Part shown: positions 11,124 through 23,400 of the stretch, piece after piece | How the letters are laid out: each line of letters begins with the position of its first letter | How positions within the stretch are numbered: the first letter of the stretch is position 1 | Assembly: GCF_001411555.2 (NCBI RefSeq) | Contig: NC_049907.1 | Location: 36,601,866-36,665,865 of the forward strand | Source of the DNA: Juglans regia | Lineage: Eukaryota; Streptophyta; Magnoliopsida; Fagales; Juglandaceae | Direction: 5' to 3' | DNA: 64,000 bases | Notes under the pieces: generated by a model | Told to the model about the DNA's origin: nothing | What the model saw: only the letters and a program-made list of their open reading frames with translations | The model's database searches: none | Program-made: the position numbers and the translations under genes

Positions 11124-12786
11124 CCCTAAACGTGAAAAGTGGGGTCTCAGATCATAAAGTTTTGAGCTAATTCATACTTTAGACTTCAATTAGAGGGCGG
11201 GGTCTACATCTCTTTTATTACTTAAATACTACTTACGTCGGGCTAATACTCTTGTGAGTGGTAATTAGTATAGGCAATGAAGCTGAGTCGGATCATACAT
11301 ATATATATATATATATATATAGTTGTAACTTGTTCGATCTGTTTATGGGTCAACGTGACTCACTTAATTAGCTTACTAATTTGTTTGATTCTTTATAGTT
11401 ATCTGCATAAACTTAAAAGATGCTTTCACCGCTGGATCTGCAGCATTAACTTAATTAGATGCTTTGCCTGGAATAGAGGTTTATGCATTAATTAGTAGTA
11501 GTACAGGTTGTGCGGCCAAATCCAAGAAAAACCTACAAATCAAAATTAGTAAAAACAAGGCCGTCGGGCGTCGAGCTTCCCCGCTGGCCTGATGGAGACT
11601 CTCCACTGCAGTAAATGGAAAATAATATTTCTTTTTCTTGATATTAATGCGTTTTTTGAAAACACGCTTTCATATTTATTTGTACCTTAAATGCATCGAA
11701 GTGAAGTACCCAATCATGTCATCTAGGATGCATGGAGGCTGGAGCTGTTCGAGCTGGCATCGAAGATTATCCATTAATATTATGAAAAGAAGATTAAATA
11801 TACATCATATACGTGGTGATTCATTAGAGGTTTGGCTGCCGAGGCATCAAGATCTAGGAATTAGAAGAGCCGAAAGAGGTCTAATATATCCAAAGGGAAT
11901 TGGAGAGGGATGTTTTGGAAGAAAAAATGGATTCCTGTGAGCCCACGTTTGACGATTTGCATAGATGCAAACTACAAAATGATGTTTTGCTGGATTAACA
12001 GATCATCAGTCTATAGCTTTCATCGGTCCCCATCATGCATGCATGCCAATAATGTTTCGTGTCAAACCTAATGTGCTAAAAAGCAAAAGTTGAAACTAGT
12101 GTGACATGAATTTGGGTGTGCGTCCCTAAAGTCTTTAAAAGTTTGGTTAGTTAAGTCCATGAGACAATACGTGGGACTTGACCATCATCACTCGAAAGCT
12201 TATTGATCTTTAGATAACAGAAATGGATTGTTATGAGACTTTTGTACATTAATGTAAATTACAAAACTTGCATCGCATATTCATATCAGCTTCCGTGAAT
12301 GGCGCTGGCTGTGTGCCTGTGAGAGCTGATCCAGTGACCCTAAACTAAAGTAGTTCAGAATAAACAACTCAGTGGTCAACATAACGCTAGACAATATAAT
12401 AAAGAGAAATAAATCTACAAATTAACGTGGTTTTATATAATAGGTTAGATTGTCAAATTACATTTAGATTTAATGTATTTATATTTAAAATCATATCTGA
12501 ATATAGTTTTATAGAATTTTTTGTAACGATAACGCTTTTCAATAGTAGAAGTTAGCTGACCGGAATAAAAGATTTTGGGCAGTGAGCTGTTTGTGGGCTT
12601 TGGAATGTTGATACATTACATGACTATGACAGCCCGACAAGGAGTTTGAAGCCTATGTTTGTTTAAAATTAGATCCTTCCTTTGTCTAATTTAGGCCCGG
12701 TTTCGGCCCTTTCCGGCTATGGCCTACCAATACATCGTGGACTCGCCGGCTCCGTGGTGTGGACTTGGAGAAATAGTGGTAGGGAC
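11124..12786. other. Gene-free intergenic DNA
   Basis: No coding region with family resemblance. An AT microsatellite lies at 11300-11321. An open frame at 11638-11940 has unremarkable composition and no recognisable domain. The segment 12395-12530 resembles AT-rich repeats near 26280-26400 and 28010-28200 (phrases such as AAATCTACAAATT and TTTTATATAATA) and may be an old element. Confidence 0.45.
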
Positions 12787-13421
12787 TAGGGCTGCAAATG
12801 GTCCGGTCCGGTCCGGCGATGGATCGAATATTTTCGATCCATCATTTTTCCGGACCGGTCCGGTCCGGTAGGTCCAACTTTTTTTTTTAAATAATTAATA
12901 AAAAAAATATTTAAAATATTAAATTAAATTAAGTGACTTATTAATGTAGATTATGTAACAAACTCAATAAAAAAATATTTTATATGGTCAATGATAATAA
13001 ATTAGATGAAAATTATATTATTAATTTATATAATTACTATATAATTAACTAATTAATATTATATATTTATTAATTCATAGAATATTAACAAGTGTTAATA
13101 GCATAGTTAAAATTTTATATTGTTAATAGTGATAGGTTAGATGCAGATATATATAAAATATTGTTAATTTATAGAATATTAACAAGTATTAATAATATAT
13201 TTAAAAATTTATATTGTTAATTGTACAATTATTATATAAAAAATATTTTATTTTATTTTATTTTTCATTCGGTCCGGTCTGAAAAAATCCTGGACCGTGG
13301 ACCGGACCGAATGTTTTCAATCCTCTAAAATGTGGACCAGATCAAACTGGTCCAAGTCTCGGTCCGGTCCGGACTGAAACGGTCGGTCCGTTCAGTCCGA
13401 CCGGACCGTTAATCACCCCTA
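12787..13421. mobile_element. Non-autonomous hAT element (635 bp) with 8-bp TSD
   Basis: The left terminus is TAGGGCTGCAAATGG; the reverse complement of the right terminus is TAGGGGTGATTAACGG. The element is flanked by GTAGGGAC (12779-12786) and ATAGGGAC (13422-13429), an 8-bp target duplication with one mismatch. Arrays of GGTCCGGTCCGG lie just inside both ends, inverted relative to each other. The middle is very AT-rich and contains no transposase, so it can only have moved with enzyme supplied by a full-length relative. TIR type and duplication length fit the hAT superfamily. Confidence 0.87.
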
Positions 13422-13429
13422 ATAGGGAC

Positions 13430-14040
13430 TTGGGAGTTGGGGACAACTTTTTTATGACTTCCTTTATAAAAAAAAATGCAAATTTCAACAACTTTATTTT
13501 AAATAAATTATATTGTAAAATTCGTTTTATTATAAAATATATTTGATGTATTGTATTAAATCACATCAAATGTAAGAATTTATATTACAAATTTCTTTAT
13601 AGACATAATGTAATATCCTAATAGGAGGTTCAAACCACATGACATATACTTCAAAATAATTAATCAATGATACAATTGCAATCTTATAAAGAGTAAGAAT
13701 TTCTTATTCTCAAACAATATAGAATCTCATACATCACTCATTATTATCCATGTCATATGAGATATCACACATAATAATTCTATTACAAATTTACTCTCAA
13801 TTTAAATCGAAGTTGCAGGAATGCCATTATTTTATAAAAATATCAACCATTACTTTTATAAGATCTCATCATTTTTTTTTTCTGTAAAATAACACTGTAA
13901 AATAGTTATACAAAACGTTGTCTCTTTAACGTTACAAGGATATAATTTTTTAAGAGTTTTTTTTTTTCCTTGAGATTGAATGCTTAAACTGAGAAAGATT
14001 TTTAAATATTTGTGATTGCATGACAACTTTATTAAAGTTA
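13430..14040. other. Gene-free AT-rich spacer
   Basis: AT-rich sequence between the hAT element and the solo LTR. Phrases such as CATGTCATATGAGATATCACAC recall repeats elsewhere, but no boundaries can be defined. Confidence 0.4.
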
Positions 14041-14045
14041 TAACA

Positions 14046-15592
14046 TGTAACACCCGCTCCCCACGGCGGTTATTAATAAAGTCGTTTTTAGAGATTTGGA
14101 AAAGCCAAAATACTATCACTGAACTTGACTAAAACATATTTTCTTATACTAGTGCCAAATACAGAGATTCTATGTAATAAATAAAATCATTATTTATTAA
14201 AAATATTGAAATTATAATAGAGAGTATGCGAAAATATTTATTAAAATTTCTTAAAGTTCGTGCAAAAAAAATTATAACTTAAAATCTCTATACATTATCT
14301 AGGTCATTGTCATGGCTCCCTAGACTAAGTCTCGTCTTACAGTTATACCTTCATAAATATTTTGATCTGAAATGGTTTTAAAAACATAAAAACAAATTAA
14401 AATAAGTCGATAACTCAATAAGAAACTCATCATAACGTAAACATACTTAACATAAAGTTTTTCATAAAAAAATTTATGCATAGAGAATAAAATCATGATT
14501 GCTTATACTGATGTTTATACTATGCATAACTAATGTATCGGAATTAATTGACTGGTATGATTTATATGACTAATTTGACCGGCCAACACACTTAACTATG
14601 TGTATGAGGTTCTGCACTGACCACACGTCCCGCAGCTGCAAGGAGAGTCGCTGATAGTATTCTAACATACTATAGTAGACCACGCTTGAATCTGTGACTT
14701 GCACATCCATTCTGAAATTGCATTGGTACCGTGCATTTGAATGATCATTTGATTAATTGTTTTGAACTTATCTTACACTTTATCTTATGAAATCTTTCGT
14801 GTTTTATGTAACATGAAATGCATAATACATATATGACTATAATATACGAAATAAAACATGATGAATGACGTGCTTGCAAATATCATGACATGCGTGATAC
14901 ATAAACAATAGTTTCAAAAGAATTGGATTTTTTAATAATATATATTACTAGATAATGTATATTAATCATAATTTTATGATCAATCTGTTTACTTTGTATC
15001 ATTATTTACTAAAAGTTTTAATATAAAATCAATCACGGTGTGATAGAGGGACAATGGTGGTCGTGATTAGGAGGGAGGAAGAAACGATGGTGATCTTGCT
15101 GTGTTTCATGGTGGAAAAGATGAGGCTACGACATGCTGAAAGTAAAAAAAAAAAATTAAAAACAAAAAGGCCATACTTGAAGAGGTAGGTGCACGTACAA
15201 TACATAAGACTTTATTTATATGATGGTATGAGTTGGGTTTAGGAAATTTAAGCTGAAGAGGATTATAGAATTGTAATTCTGGTGTGTTTGAAATTAAAGA
15301 TATACTCTAGTAGTTTATTTAATGTAGAATTAACAGTGATTGAGACTGCATAAAGGATTTCAATCAGTGATAATTTTAAATTGAAATAAATTTCTAATAA
15401 TCGATTTTTAAATTATAAAATGTGTTTAACTCATTCAATAAATAATAAATGATATTTAACCTAGTTATTGAGTCTAATTAAGACTCCTAATTAATCTCAA
15501 TAACTTATCCAATACGATCAATTAAATATAATTTAGGTTCAATAAAAATTACTAATATTTCAATATTAAAATTATTGAGTTGGGTTGTTATA
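14046..15592. mobile_element. Solo LTR, Gypsy type (about 1.55 kb)
   Basis: Starts TGTAACACCC, the typical beginning of many plant Gypsy LTRs, and ends GGGTTGTTATA, which looks like the expected TGTTACA end with a C-to-T change. The same 5 bp, TAACA, lies directly outside both ends (14041-14045 and 15593-15597), the target duplication length of LTR elements. No gag-pol lies inside or beside it, so this is an LTR left after recombination between two LTRs. Strand is not assigned because there is no internal coding region. Confidence 0.78.
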
Positions 15593-15609
15593 TAACACAA
15601 ACTCTATGA

Positions 15610-15832
15610 GAGATTTGAATACTCAGTTGAAATAAAATGAGTTGAGATGAAAATTGAATAAAATATTATTAAAATATTACTTTTTAAAATTATTATTATT
15701 TTGAGATTTAAAAAAATTAAATTATTTATTATATTTTATATAAAAAATTTTAAAAAATTAATAAATAAAATGAGATGACAGCTAAAAATATTATTAAAAG
15801 ATTTTTGATAACCAAACCTCCACTGCATCGGT
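15610..15832. mobile_element. Tourist-like MITE, copy B (degenerate, about 220 bp)
   Basis: Left end GAGATTTGAATACTCAG and right end (reverse complement GGAGGTTTGGTTATCAA) are imperfect inverted repeats of the same kind as the other copies, and the interior has the same AT-rich core. No clear 3-bp duplication is seen, so the boundaries are approximate. Confidence 0.5.
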
Positions 15833-16400
15833 GTTCAAAACCGATACGGAAAATCACAGCAGCAAAAGAAAAGGTGGATTGAGTAGGTAGTTGGTGGTAC
15901 AGAGTCTCACCGAATACCGATAAAGCAAACCAACGCCCTTTTATTATCCCTATAATTTTAGAAAAAATATATTTATTATTTTTATATCACATATTTTTTA
16001 ATTTTTTGATAATAAATATATGATATATATATATGATAAATTTAATATGTAATATGTAGCTAATAATTTTATTCCAATTTCCTAATATATTTATCGGTCT
16101 CTTTAAAATGTGTAATATATATATATTTATATTTACGGTCCAACTCATATATGATATCAATAAAATTAGTCTGTCGTTTTAATCATATCGCTCAGTTTGA
16201 TCACTTACTAATTTTTTTTATTTAATAATTAAAAAAATAATTTAAATATATTAATATATTTTTATTATTTTAAAATAATAAAAAAATATGAATAAAAAAA
16301 TTAAATAAAAAAAAACACTAATTTTACACTAGCGGTAACTTGCAGCGGTAAGCTGCAAGCGGCACGCAGGTGCTACTTTCTATGATATATACATATCTAC
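15833..16400. other. AT-rich upstream region of the cyclin T gene
   Basis: No gene. AT-rich with several TATATA tracts (16021-16040, 16117-16130). It presumably carries the promoter of the downstream cyclin T gene, but no specific element can be singled out. Confidence 0.4.
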
Positions 16401-17460
16401 ATCCCCTCGGTGCTTTTATCCTCTCATTTAGCTTCGCCTTCCTTTTCTCTCTTCTGACTCCTTTATCACGCTTTCCTCCACCAAACCATAGTCGCATCGC
16501 AATTTCGATCTTAGTCTCTTCCCTAACCTAATCTAAATTCACGCAGTTTCAGATCTATTTCCTCGCTTGTCAGGTAAATATTGTTCTTATCTTTGTCTTC
16601 GTTTTTTAAACCTTTTTTCTTGGCTGTTGTTCTTCGTTTCCAGGGGTTTGATCTTTTTTCCTTTGAGATTTTCGCTGTTCATTTAGAGTTGTTTCATTTT
16701 AATATATATTTTTTAATTTTAATGACCGTCGTCTCTAATATTTATGGAATTGACGTCGTTTATGGTTTGTTATTGTTACTATTATTATGATTGTTATTGA
16801 TATGTATGTTTTTTTAATACGTATTATTTATATATATATATGTTAGGGTAGATTATTGTTGGTGAGAAGGCAATTCTAGTGATCAAAGTGCAGGCTTGGG
16901 TTGAGTATCTGCGTTTTTGTGGGTGGGATCATGTATCTGTGTTTATTCCTTAAGGGTGGGCTTTGCCTTGGTGTGGTTTCACGCCGTAATAAAAAAAACA
17001 AAACTATGTTGGTAAGAAAGCCCTTGAGTTATCAGGGCCTAGGACCGATCCAAAAAAGAAAAAAGAAATACAAGAAAACCCTTGATTGTTCAGGGTCTAG
17101 TTACCCAGATTTTCTACATCTCACTGCTTTGCTTCATACATTCTTAATATGAAATGAAAATTTTCTTCTTCCACCAAATATTTAATGAAGAGCCGTATAA
17201 TCAGAACTTTTTAAAAAATGTCAATACGGTACCCAATTAAGCTTTATAAATTTCTAAAGCTAAGAAACGTTAGCTGTACTTTCTATAATAAGAAGAGTAC
17301 AATAATAAGAACGTAAATTTAACAAAAAGCAAACATGTTAATGATTGCTTGGCAGTCATTGGACTCTGGGTTTGTAACTGTTAAACTGTTAAAGCAAATC
17401 ATATTTGCATTTAAATTTTCTGAAATTTTCTATCTTCTCTATTATATATCAGGAACAGGA

Positions 17461-20400
17461 ATGTCTTTTCCATGGAATTTCCATTCGCAAGGAGGCACCA
17501 CTAATGATGACTATCGGTCCTCCTTCAGCAGGAACAATTTCAGCAACAACAACAGGAATAGAAGGAACAATTATAGCAATAGGAATTATAGGAATATCAA
17601 TGACTTCCCAGGGACACTTTGGCCGCATAATGACAGTTTTTATCACGTTAAGCCGGAAAATTTCACTCATGCTAATCGTAATGGCATGGGAGTGCCATCT
17701 TTGAAAAGGAGAAAGTTTTCAGCTTCTATTTGGGGAGGTAGTGGGAGACACTATGTGTTGCCTGGGACATATGATTTGGCCCCTTCAACCTGCAATTATG
17801 CAGTCTGTCCTACAAGATCCAATGCAGAGGCCTCTATGTCCACTAACTTTAAACGTGACCGCTCACAATTAGAAGATGATGAACCAGCCTTCATGTCAAG
17901 GGATGAGATTGAGAGACACTCCCCGTCAAGAAAAGATGGTATCGATGCTCTTCGTGAAGCTCATTTGCGGTACTCGTACTGCACCTTCCTTCAGAATCTT
18001 GGATTGCAACTCGAATTGTAAGCTCTTCTTTTCAAACTGGACTATTATTATTTCTTTTGCAAGGTTGTTTGATATAACTGACATTCTGTGGCATGCATCT
18101 TGCAGGCCCCAAACCACTATTGGCACTGCCATGGTTCTGTGCCACCGGTTTTTTGTTCGACAATCACATGCTTCCCATGATAGATTTGTGAGTTTACTGT
18201 TATGAGTAAAATTTGCAGTACATCTGTACAAGTTTTTGTAGAATAGATGACCAAGAACTCAGTAAGATATTGGTAGGAAAACTTGTTCTACTTTTGTGAC
18301 CTATATAAAATTGTGCATGCACTGTCAGAAAATAATGATTTCCCAGAACCTGTACTATTTAGAGCATTCATCTCAAGGGAGACTTGGATAATATTCTAGT
18401 TTATAATGAAGGATGTTGATGTCTTCTGAAAGGATGAGATGCTCTTGTTGTATTTATTTTTGTTCATGGGTTGATTTATGTTCTTGTTCCAACATTTTTT
18501 AATATTCTTCACTCTTTCAAGTACTTTATTTTTATAAATTTGGCTTCAGTTGACAATGGCTCCTATGATCCTGATCTGAGTTCTTGGTTTATCCTTACGA
18601 GATTGAGCATTTGATCTCACACTCTCATCTTGAGAAGAAAGGGGGGGGGGGGAGATGTCGTTTTGTCCAAACACTGTTGGCTGCTTCATTTTCTGCCACA
18701 CTGTGACATTTTCTTTGAAATGAATTTTTTCAATCTTGTGGCAAATTACTTACTGATTCTGATCTATCTCTTTTGCAGTTGATTGCTACTGCCACTCTTT
18801 TTCTCGCTGCAAAGTCTGAGGAGACTCCACGCCCTTTAAACAATGTGCTGAGAGCATCTTGTGAAATTTCCCGTAGGCAGGATGTTTCTTTCTTGTCCCA
18901 TTTGCTTCCTACTGTAAGTAGCCTCATTAAGGAAAACAAATCATTGGCATTTATGTTTCATTTTTATTTTTATTTTATTGGCACCGGGTGTCCAGGAATG
19001 GTGTCCTGACTAATCCCTGAGGTGCACATGCTCTTGGCAAGGAGTTTCCGGCAAATGCACCTCAGGAAATTCAAGGGGAAAATCCTCCAATCCGATGGCC
19101 CCTAGAGATTGTTTGCACCCAAGGGGATTTGAACCTTAAACCTGGGGGGAGCATACCCCCAAGCTCAAGGCCTTTACCACTTGTGTTACATTTATGTTTT
19201 AATTTGAACTGAGAAAGAATATGTTTTTAATTTGAAGGACTGATTTGTCTCGGCTTTACCTTAAGAATATGTCACATCAAAAGCAGTTTCTGATTGCTCA
19301 GAAATTCTAAAATTGTTTGAGGAACCACACCGTTGATGTTTGACACTCCTTCTTTTAAATTAAATGGTATTTCCTGTTGTGCATTTAAATTCAAAGTTAA
19401 GGCGTTTTGTGTACAGAAGTAAGGCTCCTGCTACTGCATGTTTATTGTGTCCATTAATATGCTTCTAAAATGTATTTTTGGTTATAAAAAATAATTTGAA
19501 ACTGCAACTTCTACCTATGCTGACATGATATGTATTGTATTAAACAGGGCTGGTTTGAGCTTTATCGGGAACGAGTGATTGAGGCTGAGCATAGGATACT
19601 GTCTACTCTAAATTTTGAGCTTAATGTGCAGCATCCATATGCTCCTCTTACGTCTGTTCTTGACAAATTAGGTCTTTCACAAACTGTTTTGGTCAATTTG
19701 GCATTGAACTTGGTCAGTGAAGGGTAAGTTTATTGCTTTCAATAGTTCTAAAAAAATTGCTTTCAATAGTTTTTCTTCTTTTTTAATCGAATGTTATATT
19801 TCCTACTAGTGCAATATATTTGCATTGGCTGTCTAGTTAGCTCATGTTGAATTTCACCTGAAGATGTGCACCTTGAACCTGCTGATCTTAGTTAATGCAT
19901 TGACTCTGACCTTTTCTTTCATTTGTGGTTTGGGCCTGTCCATTGTCATAAATTTGTATCCTTTCGAAGTAGTTTAGTTGAACACGTAGTGTAGGAAACA
20001 GGATTTGGGCAGTGGGTCTTAGAAGAAGGTCAACCAGAGAGCAGATTGGGTTCTGGAGGAGGTTCTGGCCAATGGGATGGCTACACTGGTTTTTTCCCTT
20101 TTCTTTGGGCAATTCAAAATTGACTTTTGCTTGTCTCAATAATTTTCTTCTTTGAGAAACTACTCTGTAGTTATTCTCGTATGGGATATTGATTCTTTTG
20201 GCATGCATATAATTGCAGGGTCCACACAAGATTGATTAGCGTGCTCGCATGTATGATTTTCTTACCTGGCGGATTGATATGCTGTTCTTGGAAAGTTTTG
20301 TTTTACACCTGAAGTTGAACCGCTGATGTGGTGTTGATGACTTTTTCACCAATAAACCCCATGATTTTGGTCATTGGCTACTAAAGATGGCCATGGGAAA

Positions 20401-23400
20401 CCCCTAGGGGTTGGCTCAAGTGGTAAAGGCCTTGGGTTTGGGGGTATGCTCCCCCCAGGTCTAAGGTTCAAATTCCTTGGGTGCAAACAATCTCTAGGGG
20501 CCATCGGACTGGGGGATTGTCCCCTAGAATTACCTGAGGTGCACTTGCGGGAAATGCCATGCTGAGGGTCTGTGCACCCCCAGGATCAGTCGGGACGTTG
20601 TTCCTAGACACCCAATGCCAATGAAAGAAAAAAAAGGATGGCCACAGGACCTGCAAAACCATTTTTTCTTTACCATTTTAATTTTTTTTTCCTCCCATTT
20701 TTCTTTGAATCTGTTTGGAATTCCCCGTAGACTTTTACCTAAAAAAAAAAGAGAGAAAAAAAAAAAGAATGCCCTCTAGACTTCTTACACAAACTTACAC
20801 TTTTAAGGCATGGCAACTTTCACTTGCTGTCCATACTGACCTTCTTGGGTAGGAATTTCTCTCTTTGTTGCCTTTGAGTTTGCTTACCACCTGGTTAGGG
20901 TTCAGTTAGCTAGGGGCATATTTGGGCTTACCCAAACATGTTGCCAAGTTGTTTTTGTCTGCCATGAAACCTTGAACCATTGGCTTAATTTTGCACCCTT
21001 TTTTGTTTTTTTCCAAACTAGTCTGGATGTTTTGATAAACTCAAGTATGTGTTCTTTCACCCTCTCGTACTTAGTACTTCAAATGAACTTCTCTGATAAT
21101 AAGGAACTTGAATTTGATTTAAGTTTTAACCAAGCATTATGTGAGTGAAAACCTTGCTCCAACTGTTGCTTCTTAATGTAGAAGTGCCACATCTGATGTA
21201 TTCTATCAGTAGTTTCTTGCGGTTTGGGACAGACTTGATTTCCTATTATTTTTCTCTTGCCCGTTGAAAAGAATGGCTGACTAAAAATTTCTCTAGTACC
21301 ACTCACTTGGGATGGATTGTTACTGAAAGGATCAGCCTTTGCAATGTGCTAAAAAGGACAGTCTTACCCCCTGCCATTTATGTTATATTATTTTCATGGT
21401 TTGTAGCTTAGAGGCTAGTGGTTGGCTGGTGAGTAACACCAGCGTCGTTAAATTAAATGGTCTTTTCTAATAGTTGTGATCTATTGATGCTTAACAGGTG
21501 CAGACTGGTCTTTTTTTGTTGGGTAGGTCAATTAGAAAGTAAAAATATGTTTAAACTTTTTTCTCAATTCGGTGGTTGTTGTCAAGGCCATTATCTTCTA
21601 CATGGATTAAATTGACGAAGTTATATAGTTCTGATGTGTTGAGATTCTCAGGGAAATGTGATGACTTAGCCAAAGCCTATAGATTGGAGGTTAGGGTTAT
21701 GTGTTTACTCTGCCAACATATCTTATGAACAGAATTATCTTCTGGCATTCATTAAACACATTTATATATGACTTTTGGTTTGGAAAAACATAATAATGAA
21801 CACTATGCCATTTCAATATTACTTTTAAAGGAGGAGGAAAATTGGAGGAGTTGACTGGATGTCTCTTCCCGCATCTTGAGAAGGGAAGAGAGATTCTTAT
21901 TAAGGTTATGCAGTTCAGATGAGATAGGATGAGATGAGATGAGATATTTTGTTGAAAGTTGAATAAAATATTGTTATAATATAATTTTTTAATATAATTT
22001 TTGTTTTGGGATTTGAAAAAGTTAAATTGTTTATTATATTTTGTGTGGGAGCTTGGGAAAGTTGTAATGATTATATGAGATGAGATGAGATAGTTTAGTT
22101 TTGTGTAACCAAACCAGCCCTAATGTAATATAAACTGTATCTAAATAATCTCCTTGTTTTTTTTCCTTGTCTTAGAAGCATAAGTATCACTAGATTACCA
22201 TGCATAGGTGGCACTCTTATATATGTCTCATTTACATAGACTCTTGCCTATTCTTATTCTCAATAAAATTTTGTTTACTTATAAAAAAGAAGCATAAACA
22301 TGAAGTGGGAGTCATTTCTTCTTCTTTTATTCACTCATTGATTCATTATAAACTATGATGTAAACATTGATGGCTGTTACTATTGCTTGCCAAAATTTTT
22401 GTGAACTCTTCACTTATAGCTTAACGCTTTATCATATGATGCATCAAATTTTGATGTTGATGTTCACACTGCTTATCGTTTTTATCAATGTTTTGAATAC
22501 CGTACCAGATGCTGTACCGGTCAAGGCACTGGAACGAAATATTTCAGTACCGGTACTGTTTCGGAATAGCGTTTTGGGATAACATTTCGGAATAGTCGAT
22601 ATATAAATAAATTATATATAAAAATTATATTCCAAAATAATAGTCTATATATAAATAAATTATATATAAATACATATATAAATAAATTATATATAAATAC
22701 ATATATATATAAATTATAGATAGTCTAATCTGAATTGGGGGTTAAAAAATAAGTTTGTAGTTTGAAAAAAAAAAAACACTGGCCGAAATATCGGCCGGTA
22801 TGAAATAGATATAGTACTTGTACCGGCCGGTATGAAATATATCGGCTGTACTGGCCGGTACGGTACGAAATTCACAACTATGATTTTTATTCCCACACCA
22901 AATAAACCTTACATAAGTGCCTCCATCTATCCATATCTACAGTTCTCATTGTATTTTTGAGGCTAATTACACATTTATTAATTCCAATAATTTGATGTTT
23001 ATACTTACAAAAAAAAAAAAAAAAGGTGTCTGCATGACCAATTTCCTCTCCATCTCCCAAAATGGCATAACCTCATGATTCAGATGCCCTAATATTAAAT
23101 ATCGATGAAAAGTATGTAAGGTACGAAGAATAAAATCAATCCGTTCATGCTAATGAACTATTCCTTTCTAATTACTTGTGAAATCTTATAACCATTTTAA
23201 TCAGCATTGTCATCAATACAATCATATTTTCATTTTTGTCAATGTTACTTTGCCATTTCCACTCTTAAGGTGTATATATATCGACACACTCTTTCTTACT
23301 CATAAAAAATATATATACATGTGTGTGTGTGTGTGTTATAAATAACCTGATAAGCTTTTGAAGTTGTTGATATTGGAAAGTAATGAAGAATTGTTTCAAG

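Noticed and set aside
17335..17460. Upstream ATG at 17335 in frame with the cyclin T start
   Set aside because: A polypyrimidine-AG acceptor at 17452 and a matching donor at 16573 indicate that this stretch is 5' UTR intron; the mRNA would start translation at 17461.
20219..20260. Possible extra cyclin T exon after TTGCAG at 20213-20218
   Set aside because: The family sequence is continuous between exons 19548-19723 and 25028-25173, and the reading frame here soon meets a stop.
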